NCBI RefSeq assembly: GCF_001039355.2
Contig: NW_019773895.1
Span: 1-36,068, forward strand
From: Lingula anatina
Lineage: Eukaryota; Brachiopoda; Lingulata; Lingulida; Lingulidae
DNA length: 36,068 bases
Direction: 5' to 3'
Position numbers and translations under genes: made by a program. Below are positions 1 to 13,500 of the stretch, piece by piece. How positions within the stretch are numbered: position 1 is the first letter of the stretch; each line of letters starts with the position of its first letter. The notes under the pieces are model-generated. The model had not been told where the DNA came from. It worked only from the letters and a program-made list of their open reading frames with translations, and ran no database searches.

Positions 1-24
1 CTTGTTTGTTTGTTTGTTTATTTG
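1..24. repeat. (TTGT)n simple repeat
   Basis: Roughly five TTGT units at the left edge; the array may continue outside the window. Confidence 0.8.
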
Positions 25-933
25 TAACTATTTTTTTCATAAAGCAACCAACAAGTAAGAATGTCCACCACGCATTGTATCATTATTCCAGTTTCTTCAC
101 CAACCGGAAAACGAAGCAGGGCTGTTTTACAGAAGAGATAAAAATATCTCTGTTATTGCCGTAAATGTTATTGATAGCGTAATCAATTTATATTACCTTA
201 AATAATTTTGTCCTTCAACTACGCATTTCACGATTCACCTGCTATTGAGCCCCATGATGGGAACCGGAACCGCAGCTCATCAATTCGCGTAATGGACAAT
301 TACGCACTACAAGCTGCAGTACATAAAGAGTTGGGATTTCCAAGAAATGGGGAAATGCTGTAATAATCGCCTGTAAAGTGTTGCATAAGGATGTTATACT
401 AATCTATGTATGTTTTTAGCTATCGATTTGTCCTTGGGCGGTACAGTATTGTTTGTAACGGATGATCACCTGCGACAGTGATAACTGAAGTATTATTTAG
501 GCAGGTTCTGGGACGGATTTGCCAACCCACCCTCTCTTTCCAAATCAAAATGGCAACCTACTGCCTGTGCCTTTTAGATACCGATCTGATTTAAGCAAAT
601 CTTTTTAGTATCTGGGATCTTCCAGTACAATGTTAACTATAAGTATCTGGTATCAACTTCAAAAGTCATCGTCCTAGTTCCCACGAGTTTTTCTTTTTAA
701 AAAAACCCATTTGTCCTAATTTGCATGACCATCCGGACATTGCGTTAAATTAAATTGGGTAACTGAGCCGAATGTTGGTGGGAATCCGGGTCAACGTTCA
801 TAGAGCACATGAACCGTCCGTGTAACGCGTGTGTAACCCAAACCGAGATATTGACGTGTGCATTTGCCTGTCTTTCGTATGACTGGACGGCAAAATTGGC
901 TCAGGTGACCAAAGATAACACGCAGGCCCATGG

Positions 934-995
934 GAAAGAGCGATTGGGGGATGCTGCACTATTAAGAAGAAAGAGCGATTGGGGGATGCTGCACT
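934..995. repeat. Exact 27-base direct duplication, period 35
   Basis: The 27-base segment at 934-960 recurs exactly at 969-995 (core GCGATTGGGGGATGCTGCAC), separated by the 8 bases ATTAAGAA. Being exact, it looks like a recent local duplication. Confidence 0.9.
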
Positions 996-1215
996 TTTAA
1001 GACAATTTATGGTTTTAAAGGCATCAATTTAAAGATTTGTGGTGAGGATATTACAGTTTTTCTCGAAAGTCCCCAGACATCTGCTAATATAGGTTTGAAA
1101 TACACATTAAAACACGTAGAACTAATTGTGGCAGGATGACGGGGTTGTGTTCTGTTAACTAAAAGTTAAGTAACATTCTACATTTCTCTCTACGATACTT
1201 TTATGAGTATTTAAG

Positions 1216-1233
1216 TTTTTTTTTTTTTTTTTT
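1216..1233. repeat. Poly-T tract
   Basis: An uninterrupted run of about 18 T on the plus strand (poly-A in the transcript sense), with a second shorter T run near 1260. No retrogene or SINE body is recognisable next to it. Confidence 0.7.
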
Positions 1234-4200
1234 CGCGTGTGTCAATTGTTGACTGCATGTTTTTTTTTTCTCAAAATATTGTATTCGCACCTGGTGATCT
1301 GCATTTACCCAAATATACAGTGTAAGTTCTCCTGGTACTGGCTGTTTTTTATTTATATCTTATTAAATTAATATTTTTGTAAAATACCCAATAGCTATGC
1401 TCTTTAATGGCATAAATTATACTCAATGTCAGATACCTGTCTTTTTAAAACCATGCTACTTACCGGACAATACAGGAAAAAAGCCCCTAACAGCATAATG
1501 TTTAATAATACCGGGCTGGAGGCCTTCAATACCTGTAATATAAAATAACAACATAACATATACTTCTGCCTGCCTGTGTCGTGATTTACCTTTGAATGCC
1601 TTTTTCAAATAAAAAGTTTTGCTTATATCAATCAGATGTAAAAAAAGTAGCTGTAAATTATTTGATAAGGACAATTCTTCTTCGGATTAACCTAAGTATG
1701 AAGCACTGGCCATTTTATAAACGTCTCATCTCTTTGTAAAATATATACATGTCACTATACTATGGTCATTCAGATTTAATGAGTAAAACATGCTTGTTTA
1801 TTAAGAAGAACTACACTTAGGGACAATTAATGAGATTCCAAAATTCTAATCTACACGTAACAAGAACGGTCCTTGATTTCTGCAGAACATGTATTCAGTA
1901 CATTGGACTACCATTGTCAACTGGATGACATTTAATTTCCCTTTTAGTGCATCTGCCGTTTATCGTTTTCGAAGATCTGCGTAACTTGCTTTTACAATCA
2001 TTAATAAAACCCGGATTTTTGTCATTCATTAATAACGCAAAGTGAAAGCGCAGAAATATGCTGCTTTGAGCCGATTGTAATAAATCAATAGGGTAAAATA
2101 AATAAACCGTGTGACAGATTGTTGTCGATGATGGGGCCAATCCATTACACGATTAGCCGTGCACAATTTCCGATTATCTTTCAAATCGCCCGCTACAATT
2201 AACTTACCGACTTCAATAAATCAAAGAAGCACGCGAAGGTCAACTTACTAGTTTTACTTTATACGTCAAAAGGCAATCACTGGGTTTCACTCTTTTGATG
2301 CCAATCATCAAATAAATCACTATTCCTGCAGGGGTACATGTACCTTCCCCTCCCCCCCCCTCCTGTATAGCCCTTGCATCTACTAGTAAATGATATGCTA
2401 TTTATAAACCAGGTAAATCAAACGCTAACTTCTACACAATAACAGCTTGGAGCACTAATAGGTCGAGTTAAAGTCTCTTGAGGAATTACGAGCACAGCAG
2501 AAAGCAGGACGTTTTGCTTGGAACTGCCTGCACTGGGACTCTTGGGGCTGGTTACAAAAAAAATTAATCCTCCAAACTGAAAAACTGATCTAAGCTTTCA
2601 GACCAAACATTAGTTCTACTGAGTAATTCAGGTCACGATGGATTCATAGCAATCCAGTGGACGTCAAACAGAATAATGGAGATGGCTCTCTTGTTTCAAA
2701 ACCAGCGCAATGTTTAATTGAATTGGACTGCCAGCCGTGTTACGTAAAAAATCCCATTCAAAATATCTGGGCTAATGTTTGTTTGCGAAACAGGGCCTTG
2801 GGTTTAGCAGTCGTCACAGTAAATGAGGCACGAAAAAAGGTATGCCTTGCACGGATGTCCTCTTCTTCCTGAAGTCAATTCAAATCAAACCGCTGTCCCC
2901 GCTGGTTACGCAAAATTAAGCTACAGATTTTGTCATTGCGCATTCGACTATAGACACAGTCCCTGGTATTCACTGGGGATTATCAGACCTACGTGGGTTA
3001 CACAATGCAATATATTTGGCGGATACCCAAAAAATGAATCATCATTTCTTCAAAGCTTACTCAATTTATCAAACAAGCCGTTGCATCACCCAGACATTAG
3101 TCCTCATTTATCACGGTATTGTCATATTACATTTTGTCATTGATTGCTCTATTGTATTCGGTTTACATAATGTTGTAATGAGGTGATGTAAGGCCTTCAA
3201 AATTGCGAGACCTTCGGTAGCAAGCAATGCAAAACGCTCTCATGCTAGGGATTGGTAAAAAATAACACTTCCTTTCCACGAAGATTCTGGATCATCACGT
3301 TAATGCAAATGTAAACTTTGTATATGCATTGCTTCTCTCGTCACTTTTCATTTTATTTTTAAATTTCCTTATAGATCTAGGTTGTTAAAGTCATTTAAAG
3401 TTCTATTTTAATTATTGTGTCGGATGTCCTATTGATTGTTCTCTGGCGAACATACCCATTATCTCGTTAGAGCATTCTGTCACATCGCTGTCTATTCTTT
3501 CTTTCAAATACCTGTCTATGAAAATCTACAAACAAGCAAACTACTCAATGTGCAACGACAATATACACCATTATTGCCATATTTTCCAAGAAATGCAGTG
3601 CTTTTTAAGCTGCCGCTAATGAGTAGTCCAGGATATTGGATTTCTTTGTTCATTTTGTTTCGATTTCACTTCCTGGAAATGTTCAAATAAGAATTGTTGA
3701 GTAATGAGTTGTCCCAGGAACTTAATGGCGAGAATGATATTTTCTTATTCTCTTAACAGAAGTGATTCTGATCTTTTCACAAAGTGAAAATAATAATCTC
3801 TTCTACGTTTTGTATAATAACCGCCACCCTATCGGTTCAGTCCTGTGCATTTGTTTAAAATGGAAAACTTCTCTTGGGTTAAAGTAAGACACTTACAATA
3901 GTGAAAAGTATAAAGATTGCATTAAAGATCCGTATCAAAGTTTCTGTACCAGGGGCAAGGAGCATGTTAATTAGATTTCAATATTTCCATAAAGTCGACG
4001 CTGCGACATGCAAAGCTTGCTGTCTTTTCTTTTTAGATGTCGCGGTGATTTTTCTCAGAACTATCGTATCACCAAGTTGAGTGTTCCAGCCGTGGCAACT
4101 TGTTCTTTAAGTCTACCTAGATAATGTGGGTTTACTGCATGGACACCCGAACTCAGAAGATAAAATCCAAAAAGGCCGTCAATTAAAATCAATTTTGAAT

Positions 4201-4338
4201 TTAAGCGAAAAAAATTAAAAAATTAAAACATTTACGTTTTATTCATAGGTCTATATTTAATCATATAAATTGGTGACTATCAAAGGCATGATCCAAGAGA
4301 AATATACGAAGATGTTATCGATTGGTTCAAGATTATAC

Positions 4339-4536
4339 CTTGACGTCAGTGTTTCGTCTTGTAAATACTGCCCAGACCGGGACGCTACACATGAACAGTA
4401 ATGACAGGATCAGGATAATGGTCCTCAGTACGGCATCTGTGGTGACGTAACACGGGCTGCTGTCGTCGCACTCGGTACATCCATCGGCACACGGCAAACA
4501 CTCGAACGACTCGTCGTAGACGCTGCTTGGATCTCC
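4339..4536 (-). CDS. GPR158: Exon 5: juxtamembrane Cys cluster and TM1
   Basis: The acceptor is TTTTTTCATTTTAG (AG at 4538-4537) and the donor is AAG|GTATAA (GT at 4338-4337). The 198 bases form 66 codons (residues 414-479): GDPSSVYDESFECLPC, then ADGCTECDDSSPC, then a hydrophobic helix from about AVLRTIILILSLLFM to VWAVFTRR, ending NTDVK. The CxxCxxxCxxCxxxxxC stalk directly before TM1 is the GPR158/179 arrangement. The charged TRRNTDVK end corresponds to the start of intracellular loop 1 in class C receptors. The following exon, carrying TM2-TM3, is expected to the left and was not found in the window. Confidence 0.88.
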
Positions 4537-7500
4537 CTAAAATGAAAAAAAGTGTATTATCATTTGTAATAATAATAATAATAATAATTATTATTATTAT
4601 TATTATTATTATTTTTCATTTGAGTTTCATAATTTATCCAGGGAAATTGATTTAAATCTAAACAGCTATGACCTTTTTTCAAAATGTAACATGAGCAGGA
4701 AGATGCCAAAGGAAAGTGCTCACCTGCCTATACATGTCATACCGTACACTCTATAGAGTCAAATACTTTAATTTCTAATATTTCAAAGTTTCATCCGGGG
4801 GGGAGGGGGGTTATTTAGATAAGGGTAGATCGATTATGCCACTAGCTAGGGGACCTGGGGCACTAGAGTATCCGCAGTCGTTTGCTCACAAACTGTGGAC
4901 ATACGCGTATCTTTGAAAATAAGCGTGCCAGGGCTATACTTTTAGAACGATAATGGCATAAAACGGGAAGCAATATCAATAACATGATTTATTTTGAATT
5001 GAAGTTTACCAATTTGGTATGCAAATTAAACTATGTTAAGTTCTCTATAGGTAAAAAAAAAGAGAGGCATATGGCCAGTCATAGAAAAAACTTAAATTAG
5101 TCACAGAAAATATTCGATCCTGAGAATATGGATACTCCTACATGTAGAAGCTCAAGGCAACCATCAGTATATATTCCTCCATTTGCCGCCTACAATTAAG
5201 GACGGCGTGTTATTGGGCACTAAAAGGATCTTGACCTTAATCATCACTTGGCGATCTCTCATCGAATTATTAGCCATAGTGTTAGAAAAGCCGTTGACCG
5301 TAATGACCGTACATCAACAGTGTTTATTGAACGCATCACTGTATAAAATGAATCGGTTTTGCAAATAAGATATCATCATCATTTCCAAGAACGAAAAGAT
5401 GCGATTGACGCATCGACTGTCAGTCAAAAAACAACTCAAGGAATCTCACACACAATTGATTCATTGTCCACTTTGATAGGTAAGGTCAGTAGCGCACTTT
5501 TGCACCATTCCTATCCCATTCTTGCGGATATCTTCATGACAGTGATGTACATGCACAACACGCACGCACACTGACATGAGCGCACATCAGGGAATACTCA
5601 CTCACAAACACAAACACACACATACACACAAAAAATCAGTTCCATTTAAAATACAAAGCAAGTGTGATTACATTTCTTTTCTTTTCATACTCGTCTTCAA
5701 CGTCTGTTCCGTTGAAATACTTGTACTCTGCGTTCTCGACAGGGAAGTAGAAGCCTTTCCGGCATTTACACAGGTAAGATCCTCGCCGGAAGCCCAAACC
5801 TGGCATCGGCTCGCACTGAAAAAAAATGACTGTTAATCGACTAAACAACGCTTTTGCTGATTTTTTCGAAGTGCTTGTAAATCACGAACAACATTACAGT
5901 ACAACAGTATTTACAAACTTTTGATATGAGAATTTAGGTAATAAATAATCGGTAATAATGGGAATTGAGTTACCTTGGCGGAGGTCTGCACTCATGATTG
6001 TTTTTCTAGTATTTTATTTTGTTTTATGTTGTTTCAATTTCCCTAACGGTAAAACCATCACAGAACTTGTGTGATCAGTTAGTTCGAGTCAATGTTACAT
6101 TATCACAGCATAGTGGAAACAATCACGTTTTTCTATCCATCTCATCCGAGTGCTCTATTACGATTGCTTAGCAGACGTGATAACACAGGAAATGCAAATA
6201 AAAAATGAACGGTTTTGATTCACACTTAGTTCATCCATCCTTCTTTGATCTACTATAATGTTGTTCTCTTTTATTCAATACTCTTCTATCTTTTCAGGAA
6301 ATTTTATCAATTTAAAACTTGTGTACGTTATTACTCCGCCGGTAATTGAAGGCATAAGCAAAAATCTGTTTGTCTTTGATATGAAGCAATGCAAGCTTAT
6401 CATCTGCTGTGATCACTCGGGTAATGACAAAGCGACTGTTAGGAATAGTTAAGGGGTGAAAGGATAACAAAGAGTGATTAATTTTCGAGCAAACAGACGT
6501 TTAAAACACCGCTTATTGCAATCCTGTACTTAAAAGTACAGAAAACCCTTACATATTGAAATGATGGCATGCAATATTGACGTTTTTTTCCAGACCTTGA
6601 TTATGTTTAAGTCACCAGTGGTTGGCCTGCACTACGTTTACGTTACATCTGGGGGTATTAACTGTAATACGTTGATTTCGGTCAGCGGCTGATGCAATGG
6701 GGATCGTATCACAAAACAAATGCAGTTCAAATTTTGGTGTAAGCATTAACCCAAAATAGCGGTATTAGTCTAATCAAACCCGTTGTATCAGTACTGGAGA
6801 ACGACAGAGCAATGCTGATAGCAGGGAAATGGTATTCAGTGTCCTCTGGGCCTCTGGGTGCAAAGCACTTATCCAGAGTAAAATTATTCCATTAATTTTG
6901 TCAGGTGGAAACACGTTAAAGACAAATATTTCTCGACGTACGTAGATCGAGTTCTTAGATTGGTACAAACGTGTGTCATCAAAACACCATTGACAGCTAC
7001 AAAATACCAAACCAATTCCGGGACAACATTTTAAAAGCTATGTACGCGTGTTGCTGTACTACAGTAGATAAGGGCATCGGTATATACTGCTCACCTCAGA
7101 AGTGGGCTTACACCTTGCAGACCCCGCAAACACGTTCGTCTCTTTACTTCCTTCCGGTAGAGGGCACTGGTTGATGTCCACTTTCTGAAGATCTATGTCA
7201 ATGCCACTTGTGCCCCTGTATGTAGGAAAATACAATAATAAAAAATGAATGAAATCAAAAGAAGAACACACGTTTGATACAACATGTTTAGATCTATATT
7301 GCAAAGTCAATATGATCGTTAACATTTATTTGACAAAACGTGGTTTAATATCTCTTTGAAAAATAACCACATGTCATCATTAAAACTAATATCGTGACAT
7401 CAAGAATTTTATATTGTACACAGTGCCCGACTTGTATATTACGCCGTGAACATACTAGTGTAACATATGGGTTTATCTGGGCATATTCAGGGTTCACGTC

Positions 7501-10500
7501 CCGCCAAAAGTACTCTGTAGCACACCAACCAGCAATTAAACTTGATGACAACAGGATGCTTTCTTTGCTTTCTTTGTCTTGTTCCTTTGACGTTGCGTTC
7601 GTGTTGTTTTGTGAACTGCTATCACGGAATAAGCTCAAAACAAGCTTTAAAGGTACTAGCATCTCGTCGTCACGTAATTGCCGCAACATTAATTAAAAGC
7701 CATGCCATTTGAAAAACATTGAAGCGATACGAAGTGCTTGTGGTCATCCTAAACGTTTATTTAGCTACTGCGATCGCAAAGTTAATCGTTGTTAAATGTG
7801 TATCGGTAGAGCAAATGACCAACTATATCAAGGTCCCTGGAAAAACCAACAGCTTGCGGTATTACAGTAATCCATCACACATTAACCGCGCCATTGACTT
7901 GAGCGTATGGTCATTGGCCTTATCAAATAAGGGATTTACGGGTCATTTAGCCTCATCTGCATTTGCATAAATCTGGCACATTGGAGAAATGACCTTCGAT
8001 AAATACAATTTGGTAATCACATTTTTGTGACCGACTTATCTATATCTGGCAAGAAGGGTGGAAATGGCGTCAGAACTCGACCAGTGAAAACGAGAGACAA
8101 AACTCGGTTATCGTTGTCCTAGATATATACTCACATTATAAATGCTTATAGCAGTTATTATCTTTACGCAATTTCTAATATATGGATTATTGAAAAAAGT
8201 TATTTACGTTGTATAGTCAATTGCGATTGCCGTATCCAGAGCATTTCGATAACAAACCATGTAGGAGACCCTGACACTTGATATTGCAAACACCGTCATG
8301 GCATTCTTCTCTAAGACCCCATTTCCATAAACATAATCGGTCTAGGTGGATTGACCCAACTCTCCTGGAACTCTCGCTAAGTGCAATCAGCTTAACTAAA
8401 TGACACACCTCCTTGTTTCCAACGTTCTCGTATGATCACCAGCCTTTATGCATTTTACTTAACGCCAGGGGGAGGCATGTCATTCAGTTAAGCTGATTGC
8501 AGTCAGCCAAAGTCCCGCAGAGTTGGGTCGATCCGCGTAGATCGAGGGGGTCTATGGTAATGGGGCCCTAGTTACAATGTAGCCCACCGAACAATACCTA
8601 ATGTTAGAACCGAATGGGTTCTTTACATCGATTCTAACGCTGGTAAAGACCTCATTATTCTTTGAGTTGACGTGTACTGTTAGACTTCATTTATCTTGCT
8701 ATTTCATGTCTGTTACGCAAGCTTAATTGATTCTTACGTGAGTGCTCTTGCGGTGATTTTGTTTCATGTATCGTGAACACAGTAATAAGAGAATTACAAG
8801 TCGCGAGAATTATATGTCGTGAGATAATTGATATATTTTTTGTTTCTGAATAATGTCGTTATCTATTAGAATTTACAATTAAAATTTTAATTAAAAAAAC
8901 TCTTAAGACCGGCGCACACTTGTGAGGCAGCAGCTTAACTTGTGAGTACCGCGTCAAATCGCTGGGTGTTTACCTTGTGATTCCCAGACATGTACCGATA
9001 AAACCTTCCTTTCAGCTTGTCTTCAAATATACATTAAACTGTGAAAATAGCACTGGTAGATAACACAAGCTTCGTGATATGGGACGCTGCCCTATGTTCA
9101 CGAACACAAAGACACGCTTTCACTTGCCAGAAACAACGCAAATAGAAACCTTGGCATATAACATGTTACCCACTTGTGCCTTTGATAACTGATTACCTTA
9201 ATTTTTTACTTACTTGAAGAAAAACGTGCCATTTTCGTATCCAAAGAAGGGCACGGTGTACGTGATCATCCAAATGTCCGCCCCCATGCAGTCAAAGTAA
9301 GGGCGACTCCAATGGCCGTCCTCGTAACTGACCAGCAGACTTTCATCCACTTCTGGGTCGTAATGGGCCGTGTCGTTGAGCCTCATCATCTGTAATCCTG
9401 CGCAAAAAAAAAGATTGTTTTTATGAATGAAACTCTTTAATGCAAAATTTGGTCATCTACAATGCTTGCTTTTTAGGAGACAGATAACTAAGTTCGCCCA
9501 CTAAGCTCTCTCTCTCTCTATCTCGCTGTCTCTCTCACTCCCTCCCGTTTGAATTTAATTATCACTGCCTGCAAATTGAAACAAATAAGACAGCAATGAA
9601 TTACATCAGCTGAGCTATGTATTAAAATCACGTTAATAGTTCTTTTTTTATTTCAAAAAACTGTTCAACTTAGCATTATAACTACTCTAACATTTGAACG
9701 GCTCGCTTTATTATTGAATCGGAAATAGCGGAGTGGCACTGCATATGACTCTGTTTAGCTATTGCGTTTAGACATTGGGCATTGTCAGAATAAACTTTAT
9801 TGTAATTTCAATCAATTATGAGTAATAAATATAATGCATAACCGATGTCATCGCAGATGAGCGGAATTGGCAATTATGCAGCCAACCATGCAGTTCTGGT
9901 TAAAATGATATTACGCAAAAGCAATGGATTTGAACAACACGAAAGGAGCGGATGCCTAATTAATGCATTTTAAAATAAAAAGGACTAAGAGGGGATTGTA
10001 ACTGAGTACCAATGAATGACAGCTGTATTTGAAGAACAATGAAACGTAGATTGGGCGTAAGCGACCATTATTCCTGTTTTATTGGTTGTTGGTGTCCGTT
10101 ATTCTCATTTATCGGCAATATATATATGCGTCTTTTCTTAACGATGAATGAATAAAATCAAAGCCCGCTAAATTTTCAACCGCGTTAGCAAACCTCTGAT
10201 GACGTGTGTGCATTTGCATTTTTCAACCTAACAAAAACTAAAAAACCCTACATGAAATTAGGTATAGCTATATGCATATTAAAAAATAGTTGTGGACTTT
10301 TTTGCCCCCTAGTTTGTGGATCCTCAGCTAGTCCTGTTTTGTCTCGCAATCTATAAGCTCGAAGGAAGAAAACGTCTGTTTGTGTGTGGTAGATGCGTAC
10401 AAACATATGACGACACGAAGTGTTTGACAGATGCTATTAAACTAGGATCAAGGGATCCCAGAGTTAAAGTACTGCGCAGTATCTACCACCTTGCAAAGTG

Positions 10501-13500
10501 CAACCCTGTAAATGACTGTATTTTCAGCAGTTTAGGATAGTGTGGGCACATGTAAAATTCACCTGCTCAACGATGCATTATTTGTGCTCTTGTCAAGGGC
10601 ATTCTCTAAACTGCACGCAAAGTAACAAACAAACATAACCCCCTCCCCCAAGACAGAATAAATGTTCTTGATTGCAAAGTATGTGGAAGGCTTATAGGTC
10701 GACCATAGCACCCACTGATGTTTCATTCTTCCAAATGATTCTGTCAAGTTCGACCGGGTTTACTAATTATGCAATGAAGGCCTTCTGCTATACATTGAAC
10801 TTTAAACAGCGTGCATTGTAATCTGGCACACGTTTACCTGTACTTTTTTGCTAGGTAACTGTAGCCTTTTCCTCAGGAGCACAGGGCTCAAAGTCTGCAG
10901 TCATGTTGTTTTAGATATGGTGCAAGACGAAAATTGAACAAAACACACAAGAGATCACGAAGTCAAATGTCAAAGAGAAAATAAGTGAAACGGTGTGCAC
11001 CATTAAAGTACCTAATCGGTTTGAACTTAGTAAATAGTCGATTTAATTTAGCAACACGTCCGTCTACGTGAATCATAAAAGTACCGAATGCCCCAATTGA
11101 CGCATAACCAAAACAGAGTACAACCGTGATATACCGTTGTCTACAAACAGGGCGTAGCAACCTGCAGGTAAAATTGCAGGTTTCCCAATGTACCTCTACG
11201 TGCATGGCGGTTTAATGCAGCGTGTAGGTAATTTAATAACTCTTCATGATATGTACAGGTTTCGTTTTGCCCTTAAAACCAGTAATTGCCCACCTGTTGC
11301 ATGGACTTAAGGATATATATTATGAAAGGAAAAATAAGAAATGTGCACATAGGTATTTGCGTCATCTGGTGAACATTTGGTTTTGTAAAAGTACAATTCT
11401 ATATAATAAATGAGGACAAGTCGAGCTGACATGTCATTTTCGTAACATGGCACGCTAATAATGAGAAGGTATGGCATATTTACAAAGGATCAATTAACTC
11501 ACAAAAGTACTAATTTGTTTGAAATAAGAAATCTAATTGGACGGGGACGTGCGTCATTGGAATGAAACCCGAGCTTTTCCTCGGAAAAGTGTAAAGAAAT
11601 ACGGTTCCCATTTGTAACTGCATACTAACGTAATCACCAAGTTAATTACTGGTGAGTCAAAGGGACGTAACTTGTCTGCCCAAGGGAATAGTGTCCGGCG
11701 TTTCCGACGGACTGCTGTGGCATATGATCACGATCTTTGGTCTGCTCTGTTGCACATGTCGTACAATCGATCAAATTATTTCTTTTTGATAATGTAAACG
11801 TCCATTAGCCCATACATGTGATCGAGCCATTCCTTTTACCCCTATGTCAAGAAAAGATAAATGCGTTGCAAACATGATGTTGGTGAGGCTTTGATTGCAG
11901 TGAGGCTAAAGGCTAAGCACGTGAATGTTCGATGGGGAACTATCTAAATCAGTTTTATTTCAGGGCGCCCTTATTTCGACGGTACCAAATTGATGTACTG
12001 GCCCGTGTATTCTCAGTAATAGTCGGTTCACAGTACTTCTGTTAATGTAGATTCTTAGCTTTTTGTTGATCAAAGAATCTAAAGCGCGTTGCTAAATTGA
12101 GTTTGACATGGCGACTTTTACCTCTGGTATCTTTACAGTTCAGTTTCTGAGATATATAAATAAGATACCCTTCTTATATAAAAGTCGCGGCATTTATTTA
12201 TTTGGCCTCGTCATACTTCTGATTTTATTTAAACTCAAGACTTAAGTTTTGGACTTAAAGTTTAGATTAATTTTCGAATTAAAGTTTTTTATGTAAAATA
12301 TGCCCAGTAAACTTCCATCGATTTGAAAAAATCTGCCGCATAGCATGACAAATAATTCTTCAAAATGTTCACCAGACGAACAGATTTCATTTTCTCCTTT
12401 CAGAAATTTCGCAAAAGGTAAACGAAGTCACTATTAACTTGACGTTACATATGATGTCAGTGTCACGGCACTGCTGACAACAGAACAACAGAGGTCATAT
12501 AGACATGCAGTGCAACATAATTTACTGTTTACTGTTCTCTGGAGTTGGTCTTAATGTATCTGTTTTCGTCAGCACATTCCTGTTTTGAAGTCTGTTTCAC
12601 AAAAAAAGATCTTAACACTGAAAGATGTTATATTTTCCGATCAAATTTTAATTTAGTCTACTTATGTCCAAAAATATAGTGACCAAATTTAAATGAAATA
12701 TATATTCCACCCGTTCTACGACAAGGCACCGATATGACAGCCATGACCTCTCGTGTAAATGTTGCTCTATTTCAGTGGACCGCTTTAAATGTATCCTCAA
12801 ACGAATCTGGCAAATGTTTTGTTCTATAAATTTAGATGAACTTCATGTCTTAGGTTCTTATATGTGAAACCATCCCCTGTTCCTTGGTCTATCCGTTTCT
12901 TATTGGAGGCAACGGCTCGGGATCAAAGTGATACAGTGAGTTTCGCCCACCTCAAAAAGATGCTGATTGCTTTCTGTTCGTTAACGCCAAAACTTTACCT
13001 GATAGGTTTATCTTTGGTGACATTTGCAGTGCTAGAATAAGTGCCAAGAATTAATTGTGATTATCCTACGTAATTGGATGATAGAATCAAGCAAGGTGCA
13101 TGCAGGCAATTACCATTTGCATTAGCAATGTCGCTTATCTCTGGTGGGCAGGTAAGTTGTGGTGGTTTTATCTGTTGCGCATCATTGCTGCAGACTGTGT
13201 AATTATGTTTAGTTCACCGAAGGGAATTGATTAATAAATAATGACGATAATAATGATAAAAACTGTTTCACTCGTGATACACGAATTATGAAATATTTTG
13301 AGTTTTGCACTTATAGTTCAAATACTAGTACAGTACAAGATTGAAAGACGGGAGAATCAATTAAAACCCGTTAACATTATCTAATTTATTGAAATACTTG
13401 AACTAAAAAGTTTAATTGCCAATGACGAGAGGTATAAACCCAGTGTCATTGTTAATGAGGCACTATATCTAGCGTGTCTTTCATCACTTCCCAGCGCACG

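Larger units (their letters stand above)
1..4338 (-). other. Intron 5 (incomplete, reaches the left edge)
   Basis: Nothing in these 4.3 kb resembles a GPR158 TM2-TM3 exon on the minus strand, and no other gene is recognisable. The open frames here (809-1000 plus, 1456-1674 minus, 1895-2140 minus, 2657-3143 plus, 3436-3690 plus) are short and have no recognisable domains. The sequence contains a (TTGT)n start, a 27-base direct duplication, a long T tract at about 1216-1233 and a C-rich run at about 2346-2361. Confidence 0.7.

Noticed and set aside
1456-2140. Minus-strand frames considered as the missing TM2-TM3 exon
   Set aside because: They lack the expected hydrophobic pattern and conserved residues of GPR158 helices 2-3, and lack suitable splice sites.
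10316-10540. 74-codon plus-strand frame with several Cys (CGRCVQ, KCLTD, KCNPVNDC)
   Set aside because: The spacing fits no zinc-finger or secreted Cys fold I recognise, and there is no signal peptide or splice support.
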